DNA from: Mesorhabditis belari
Taxonomy: Eukaryota; Nematoda; Chromadorea; Rhabditida; Rhabditidae
Length of the DNA: 64,000 nt
Reading direction: 5' to 3'
Assembly (NCBI GenBank): GCA_958450365.1
Contig: CAUEEP010000740.1
Location: 3,695,001-3,759,000 of the forward strand
A program made the position numbers and the translations under genes. The notes below the pieces were generated by a model that searched no databases, was not told the origin of the DNA, and worked only from the letters and a program-made list of their open reading frames with translations. Positions within the stretch are counted from its first letter, which is position 1. Each line of letters begins with the position of its first letter. Of this stretch, positions 13,601 through 22,600 are shown piece after piece.

Positions 13601-16600
13601 CCGTTAAATTCAAATTGCTTAATTGAATACCGTTTGACGAAAATCGTTACAGTAATCTCGATCACAACAATTCGCCGATTCTTCCAAAATACAATCCCTA
13701 AAGTTCAAATTTGCATAAATAAACATTCTTCATTTATTCACTCTTTTTATACAGCCTTGATCGACAAATTTTGTATCCATATAAAAAGCCAATTTACTAT
13801 AACAGATCTCTCCTCGGTCGCATTGTTTTATCGTTTTACAATCGGCATCATTTGAACAAGAATAACATTTTGTACCTGGAATTTAAACAAAATCAAATAA
13901 AAATCAAGAAAATCAAGAAAATGACCTCTTTCAACGCATTCACCAAGATATTCAGCTTTCCCTTCGCGACATTTACACGATGAAACACTTCGGCTTCGAT
14001 TCCAAATACCATCTAAACATACAGGGTGATCAAAAAAGTTCCCACTCTACAAAAGAAGCTCGATTTTTCAGCTAAAACCCAGCTCAAAATCCGACTTATT
14101 ATCTAGTATTTTGAAGCTGAAATCCTGGGGAGCATTTCTACACCTAAATCATCCTGATCAAAGCCACCTAGCTCTTCAAAAAAAGCATTGTAGTGCACTG
14201 GAGGGAAGCTGTCATCGCGCTCACCTATTTGAATCTGTTTTCAATCGAAAAAACCTTTTAAATAACAGTTAAATTGTTTTTTTTTAAAGAATCAAAAATC
14301 TCTAGTGAAAATGAAAAACGTAAAATAGTGTTTAAAAGTTGTTATTTGAAAACAGGCAAATCATAGTTTGTCTCATGGACTGTTTCCCTTGACAGCTTCC
14401 CTCCAGTGCACTACAATGCTTTTTTGAAGAGCTAGGTGACTTTGATCAGGATGATTTAGGTGTAGAAATGCTCCCCAGGATTTCAGCTTCAAAATACCAG
14501 TGCAAGTCTTCTTAAAAAGAAAATTCTAACCGAGTTCTTTACTTAAATGTTCATCGGCTAAAACCACCTTCAAAATGTTATAAAACATGAAATTTTCTTT
14601 TAGCTTTCATTTAGAAAATCATTTATCATTTACAGAACTTTTTGATCACCAATCTTAAACCGAATACTTTCGCTCTAAATTGTTTCGTTTTCTAAAACAA
14701 CTCGCTTGTTGTTGACAAGTTGACACAACTCGCAATTGTTCACAAGTTGACAACAACTCTGCAAAGTAAGTTCACAAGTTGACACAACTCGCAGTTGTTC
14801 ACAAGTTGACACAGCTCGCAGTTGTTGACAAGTTGACACAGCTCGCAAAACTAACGTAATCCAGTATCTTTTATTGTAAACTATCGCAGTTTTCCCCAAT
14901 CTATCACTTTTGATCTGAACTTCAATCTATCTTTCGACCCAGCTGGGAAAAACTCGAATCGTCAGTTGAAACTAGGCAGGCAAAACAAAAACTTGTGCGC
15001 CACCCGGCCCCGAACCCACAATCAGCCGCTCACCGGACACAATGCTAACCATCACACCACAACCCACTTTGTGTTCCTTACTTCAGAGGAAGTTAACTAG
15101 TCTTTGGCACTATTGATACCTTGGCAAACATTCGGCAAATGATTGATGGAATTCAATGGAATCTTTTGAACACGAGCCTTGAACAAGCTAAAATTTTCAT
15201 AAGTAATTTTCTCTTTTCCGACTTTACCTGAGCCTTTTTCTCAATTCTTGTCCGTGGATAATGAGTTAAACCAATTTTTGTCTAGAATTTGAATTTCTGA
15301 TTGGTTTCTGTTTATTTTAAAGCCAAACCTCTGCACAATAAAGGTATTCCAAATAAAGATCTTCAATAAGAATTTGTCCGTCAGTAATGAATTTCAAAAA
15401 AAATCTCTTCATTGATAGAGAAATCGGAATCGAGTAATAGCCAGAATTCACGATTTTATAGATTTCTCTATCATTTTCTTCTCTATTTTCTCTATTTTCT
15501 TCTCTATTTTCTTGAAGTCTTATTCCAATAATAGAAGTTGAGTTTATCCAAAGATTCAACAGAATCCAATCCGATTCAGTGTCGATTGGGCCAAATCTTG
15601 CTGTACTAAATGACTTTTAACATTGATCTTTATCTCTTTATAATCTTATTTTATAATATTTACAATATTTACAATATTCGTTTTATTATATAATAAAAAT
15701 ACCTTTTATCTCCAAATGGAAACCTCAAAATGCGATTATCGTCAAGAACTCTCCACTAAATAAGTTGATGAATGTAATTTGCCTTTTGTTTTTCCACAGT
15801 TCAAAATCAAGATCATGAATTTTCAAAACAAAAACTGAAGGCCTATAAACTAATCAAAAACTAGAGCAAAATCAAAGCTTGCTTGGCTTTCCTTGCTTGG
15901 CTTGGCCTGGATTATGCTTGGCTTGCTTTTGGCCCAGATTAGGCCAAGGCCAGACTTGGGCTTCACCTTCACTAGCCCAATAGATTTTTCAGATCAAAGC
16001 CAAGACAGAATTTCCTGTCTTATTTTTGAAGATCCCTGATCCAACTCTCACCAACTCCTTTAAATTTTAAAATTTAAAAATTATTTCCAGATTAAACCTT
16101 TAAGATCTCTATCTATATTTCTCTTTAAGAAAACTCACATTAGAATCGGAAAACTCGACGAACGTCCCGAGTCTCCCTAGTGAAAGAAAGATTTCTATAG
16201 AAAAATCGACAAATTTTTTGAGAAATCTTTAAACTACCGGCTTCCGATGATGAAATTGGTGAGTCGTTGAATGAAGGAATCACGGAAACTTTGATCTCTC
16301 TTTTCTCAACAATTTCATTTCCTTCTTCCGATGCACAGATGTAAATTCTAGAGTCTGAAATCTAAAAAGAAACTTGTTTTAGATACATCTTTTTTTTTCA
16401 TTTATTTGTTTTTCACCTTTGTATCGTATTTGACGAGTAACACTCGTGCAAAGTCGTCAAATATTTCGATTTTTGTTGCATTCATTTTTTCAATTCTTTT
16501 CCCTTCTTCATCTATCCAATAAACTCTAAAATAAAAGTGAGCATTTACCATTTATCAGTTTTGAAATTGTTTTCAAAAAAATCGGGAAACGAAAATTCAT

Positions 16601-19600
16601 AATCCAACGGAAAACTTCTATATCTTAACCAATTTCACTCAAATCTTTTTGGCTTTAATTTCAATCGATAGAAAATTCAATTCTGCGTCAAGTGATATTA
16701 AAAATCAAAAAGATTGGAGTAAAATTGACTGAAATATGCCATTTTTCCGTTGAAAACCTATTGACGTTCATTCACGAAAATTCCCGGGCTAGGCTAATTT
16801 CCGCAACAGGGTATTTGCCAACTCGCCATAACTTTCTTCTAAGTGGGCTGATCTTTATGATTTGTGGTGTCATTTTGTTGCACTTATTGAGATCTACAAA
16901 ATGAAACCAAAATCATAAAGGTTGGTCCACTTAGAAGAAAGTTATGGCCAGTTGCGCAAAAAAAAAATTGCGGAAATTAGCCTACCCCAAATTCCTAGAT
17001 GCATAAGTGAAAACAGTTCGAGAAATATCGATAAAAATCCCCTATTTCTAAATGCTATCATCAGATTTTACCTATTTTTGCAAGATTGCCGATAATTGCA
17101 ATATAATGTCAACGTTTCTCCCTCATAAATCGTGATTGCCGAGCTTGCGTCTAATAAACAATTCCTTTTTGATAGAAAAGAGCATCCAATTTCAGATGAC
17201 CCTAAAATTCTATCTCGTAAACGAAAAAAATGAAATGAAAAATTCTCACCCAAAAGTGTATATCCTGAATATTTACAACTAATTGTGGCAAATTTTCCGA
17301 TTTCCAATGACCGACTTGTTGCCTCAATCAGTTTATTACCCGGTAACAAGCACTCATTTTTCTGCTTCATTCGTTTATCTAAAATTTATATGCTTTCGAA
17401 AAAATGACTTTAATATTACTCAAACTTCTCATTTTTCTCTTTTCCGTTCGATTTTCGGGAGCTCTCCTACAAAAGAACTCGCCAACCCACGAGCCTTTTG
17501 GACTACAATACGTCGGATCCCAAGTTTCCTGGAGGCTTTCCTAAAATTTCTAGACATTACATATTTACAGTGGTTCCATTTCAAAGTTCCCATTTCAACT
17601 CAAATTTCTGAAAAAGTTTAAGAGACTCAATGTGATGTGAAAGCTGTTTTCTGACGTCACAATTTTTTTGACGTCGTCCATGAAAACAACAACAAATTTC
17701 AGTTTTGTTTTGCTGTTCATTTAAGGTTTGTTTTTTTTTATGTAAAGACTTTTTTTTTACTATAAGCTTTGATCTTTTCAGTGTCTACAACTAAGCCACT
17801 TAAACTTTTTCAGAAATTTTTAGTTAAAATGAGGAACTTAGTGATCGTTTGTATAGTGATCGTTTGTATAATGATCGTTTGTATAGTAATCGTTTGTATA
17901 GTAATCGTTTGTATAGTAATCGTCTTACACAATGCCCAGTTCCGACTTCAAACGGTAAATATTGTGCTTTGTTGAGAGAAACCCACGAATCTGATTGACT
18001 TCCATTGCATTCTAAAGAAGTTCTTTCAAAAAGTTTTCTTTTTTTTATTCATACTTGGTATATCTTTTTCTTTGTAGATATTTCCCCATAGATCAGTATT
18101 GTCAAGTTCCCAAGTCTGAAAGGGAATAAAGAGTGGAATTGAATTCACAAATGTAATTGGATGTTGTAAGTCAAGCAAAGCAGGCAAAGCTAGGCCAGAT
18201 TCAAGCTTTTTTTGTGGGTCAATTTATAGTAAAATCAGGCCAGGATCTGGCTTAGTCTAACCTGATCAACTTGATAAAATCACCTTTTTAACACATTTCC
18301 AAACCGTTTTGTAATAAAGTAAAGTTTCCGAGTGTTCATAGATGGCGCCTGTGTAGACCTGAAATGTTTTTGTTTGCTTTTTTTCTTATTTTTTTCTATT
18401 CTATTTCTATTTATGTTATTTTTTTTCACTCACCGAAACAGTCTCGAAATATTTATAGTACAGTTTATCCGGTTCCACGAATTGACTCGTATTTTCATCT
18501 TTGATTTTTTCAATGAGATCAAACTTAGAGCACTCTGGTACTGAAAAGTTTTTTGGATCTTTTGAATTTGAAAAATTCTTCAAAAGCCGGCTAAGGAAAG
18601 ACTAGGGAAGGCTAGAGAGGGCTAGGGAAGGCTAGGGAACCGTAACGAGCCACCCTCGTAACGAGCCACCCTCGTAACATCACCCCGAAGGCACCCCGAA
18701 GAGCACCCGTAAGTCACCCCGACGAGTCACCCCGAAGAGTCACCCTCGTAACGGCACCCGTAACGAGTCACCCGAACGAGTCACCCTCGAACGGCACCCT
18801 CGTAACGAGTCACCCGTAACGAGTCACCCCGAACGAGTCACCCCGAGAGTCACCGTAACGAGTCACCCCGTAACGATCACCCTCGTAACGACACCCCGTA
18901 ACGGTCACCCTCGTAACGAGTCACCCCGTAACGGTCACCCCGTAACGAGTCACCCTCGTAAGGCCACGTAACGAGCACCGTAACGAGCACCCCGAACGAG
19001 CACCCTCGTAACGAGTCACCCGAACGAGTCACCCTCGTAACGAGTCACCCCGTAACGAGTCACCCTCGTAACGAGTCACCCCGAACGAGTCACCCTCGAA
19101 CGAGTCACCCTCGAACGAGTCACCCTCGTAACGAGTCACCCCGTAACGAGCCCCCGTAAGATCGTAAGACACCCGTAAGAGTCCCCGTAAGGCACCCGAA
19201 CGAGTCACCTCGTAGAGTCACCTCGTAACGAGCACCCGAGTCACCCGTAAGAGTCACCCTCGTACAGTCACCCTCGTATCACCCTCGTAACGAGTCACCC
19301 TCGTAACGAGATCCACTTGATCTACCGAGTACAGTAGATCAAGTAGATCTACCGTAACCAACCGGAGACAAAGATATCTATAGAGACTAAACAGTGGAAT
19401 CGGATTACGGTAGCCAAATCAAAAAAGTTTCACAAAAATCTACACTTTTTAAATTTTCACTTACAAATGCAAGAATGATTTTCCCCTTCGATGTAATTTG
19501 AAGTACAATTGCAAAAGTACGAATCAGAAAGCTGAAAATATGTTTATGAGATTACATTTCAATCTTACTGTAACACATATAGAATTCTGAAGATCACATT

Positions 19601-22600
19601 GAGAAGATCCATCAGCACATTCATCGATTGCTGAAATTGGGGAAACTTGGGGAAAAGTTTTCTTTTCAAAAACTATCAAAAACTATTAGGTTGGCAAGTT
19701 ATAAACGATCGTTTTTGGGTAATGTGTTTTCTGAAAAAACGGCTTATCCAATCAAAAAACGGTTTGCTTAGAAATTAGAAGTGTCAAATTTTAGAAAAAT
19801 ACGATCTAACAGATACTTTCAAATTGTTCTCTACAAACCAATGCACGTTGTCCCGTTGAATTGTTGTTTCAGTGGGCAATTGCATGTGTATCCACCCGGA
19901 TACCCTGCTCTTTCCATAATTTCCCCATCACCGCACAATTCAGGTGAATATTGTGCTTCTAAAAAAGATTGAATTGAAATTGATTTAGTTGATTTCTTGG
20001 TTTTCTACCGATGCATAAATCCGGAAAATCTTGATACTTTCCATCATTCATACATAGAACTTGTTGATTTGGATGAAACCCTTGAACACAATCAGCCAAT
20101 ATCGATTCACCGACATTTGAGGATCGAAGAGAACCGAATGGAATCACTTTTCCAGGACATCGTAACACTAGATTTTATAGATAAAGATTTAAAGCTTTCT
20201 TGATATTTCTGGATACCTTTCTGGAAATTGAAATCATTCCATGTGCCAGCACGGGAACATTGACGAAAGGGATTTTGAGAGATCGAGTCTTCGATCAAAT
20301 ATTGAGCCTAAATAACAGAATCTTTTTTTAGAAGACTTTAAAGAAGTTAAAAGTAAAGAAATGAAGCTTCTGGCCTTCTTGTTGGGCCTTCATCTGGCCG
20401 TGAATCGGGTTTTAAACATCGAATTTTCAAAGTTTAACTTTTTGTTTGTAAACGAATTTAAAATATTAACTAACAAGGGAAGGGTAACTGGTTGAGCCAA
20501 CGAAATGCTATGCGATCTATACCATTCGACGCTGAATTTTATGCCAATTCCGAATATATATTCCGTTTTTGTTAAATGACAATCTGTCAGGAAGCATAAG
20601 CGTCTAAAGTTTTGTTACTGAAAATGTGGTCTTTTGGGTCTTAGGGGCCTTCTTGCGGAGCCCATTTCGATTGAGCCGTAGCCAAGTGGTAGAGCGTTCG
20701 CTTCCAGAGCGACACCTCACGGGTTCGATCCCCGCTTCGGTTTTTTCTTTCACCTTCTTCAAGAAGTGCTGACTAGTGTTCTTTTTTCTTGCGCACACTA
20801 TATTTTTTGTTGTCACACTTTTATAAAAAACATAACTTTATATCACACAAAGAACACTACTCAGCACTTCTTGACAAAAGGTGAAAGAAAAATCCAAAGC
20901 GGGGATCGAACTCGTGAGGTGTCGCTCTGGAAGCGAACGCTCTACCAATTGGCTACAGCTGCAACGAGATAGCTTCCGCAAGAAGGCCCCTAAGACCCAA
21001 AAGACCACATTTTCCTAACAAAACTTTATACGCTTATAACTCCTGACAGATTATCATTTAGCAAAAAACGGAATATATATTCGGAATTGGCATAAAACTC
21101 AGCGTCGAATGTTATAGATCGCATAGCATCTCGCTGGCTCAAATAGTTACCCCTTCCTTGTAAGTTTACAGAAACGAACCACATCAAATGCTCTCCAGTA
21201 ATTGCTCGAATTCTTCAGCGTCGCCTCGTTGTACAAGCTTTCCGGAGTGCTACAGTTAACTGAAATCTCTTTCTCGTTTCTATTAAATTTCTGTTTTACC
21301 AGGTAAACAAGTTGGATTTGGAGTCCAGTATCGGCCATCGCAATTTGAAGTGAAACTAGCCGCTCCATCAGCGCCAGCGAAACGAGCTCGACACTACAAT
21401 TACTAGATAAAACTCGAGTTAAAGTTATAAATAGTTTTTTTCAAAAAAGTTGACACAAAAAGCTTTACTTGCACTAGCAATCGATTGCCATCATATTCGA
21501 CAGGATATCCATTCCTCACGCCTGGTAAAGGACAAAAGGGAGCTCCTTCTAAAATTTAAACACTTTCAATAACTTTTTCTTGCTTTACCTAGACAATTCC
21601 CAAGCTCATTTGACCAAATGCCTCCAAATAAACATTCGATTATCGAATTTCCACTCAAAATCCCATTCGGACATTCGCCTTTCATTTGTGTGCCCAATTT
21701 GAGGGATTGATTCGATGAGCGAAGTATCATTTTTGAATCAAAAGGAATTGTTGAGCAATCTGTAAAGAAATGAGTAAATTTGGAGCTGAGAGCTTGAGAG
21801 AAATTTTTATTAAAAATTTTTATCAAAATTTCTCACCTTGTGAATACCGAATTTTCGCTACAAATCTCCCAGATGCAGATGAAAGGAAAACTTTGACGGG
21901 AAACGACGTGAAATAGAAATCGGATGCACAAAGTGGAAGACACGATTTGGTGATTGTTTTCGTGTTTTGAGGAGAGGAAATCTAAAGGACAAATGGTTTA
22001 AGACAAATATTCTATGAAATCTTTTGAAATTACCGGAGTTTTCTTTTTCTAAACTGGCAAGCATTTTCCGAGAAAACATTTTCGGATCGCGCATTAAAAT
22101 GAGTAGCCTTACTTTGCGCCAAATTTTTTGCGCAACTGGGTCATTTGCGCAACTCGCCATAACTTTCTTCGAAGTCGGCCAATCTTTATGATTTGTGGTT
22201 TCATTTTTTTACACTTATCGAGATATACAAAATGACACCAAAATCATAAAGATTGGGTTACTTAGAAGAAAGTTATGGCGAGTTGCGCAAAAGACCTAGT
22301 TGAGCAAATGACCCGGTTGCGCAAAAAATTTGGCGCAAAGTAGCCTATCCCCTAAAATGCACTAAATACCGTAATCCGCATTTTTGCGTAAAAATAATTT
22401 TTTTTGCAACTTTAGCTATTTTTTTTTCTTACTTTTGCGCACTTTACTTTTTTAAAGGTAAACACTGTTTAAAACTAACCGTTAAAACAGACACATCATC
22501 GAGAATCAATTCGTCGAAAAGCATTGTGATTGGTTTAAGATCAAATGGTTTAATGTGAAAAGCGAAAGTGAGAAGATTTCGCGATAAATACGTTGATTGA

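Larger units (their letters stand above)
20471..21163. mobile_element. Foldback element carrying a tRNA-like sequence in each arm
   Basis: Arms of about 320 bp (20471-20790 and 20840-21163) are near-perfect reverse complements, about 85-90% by eye. They share GATGCTATGCGATCTATA-like ends, GCCAATTCCGAATATATATT, GTGGTCTTTTGGGTCTTAGG and GGCCTTCTTGCGG. Each arm contains the same tRNA-like segment, then TTTCTTTCACCTTTT-type sequence. The loop is about 50 bp and AT-rich. It has no transposase ORF and lies in an intron of the mosaic gene. Confidence 0.85.
20025..21770 (-). other. Sushi (CCP) domains of the mosaic gene
   Basis: DCSTIPFDSKMILRSS with GECPNG, ECLFGGIWSNELGNCL (21591-21760); FCPLPGVRNGYPVEYDGNRL with VQ (21472-21548); CRARFAGADGAASFTSNCDG and YWTPNPTCLP (21302-21395); QCSRAGTWNDF (20217-20308); LRCPGKVIPFGSLRSS, ADCVQGFHPNQQVLC and FPDLCI (20012-20168). 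These show the four-Cys plus W pattern. The junction across the foldback at 20.47-21.16 kb does not keep phase with visible signals, so a small exon may be missing there. Confidence 0.65.

Noticed and set aside
17769..17975. Plus-strand hydrophobic repeat frame (IVCIVIVC)
   Set aside because: It is a direct translation of the GTGATCGTTTGTATA tandem repeat.
20604..20972. Two overlapping frames on opposite strands around 20.7-20.9 kb
   Set aside because: They are translations of the tRNA-bearing foldback arms; no protein feature is present.
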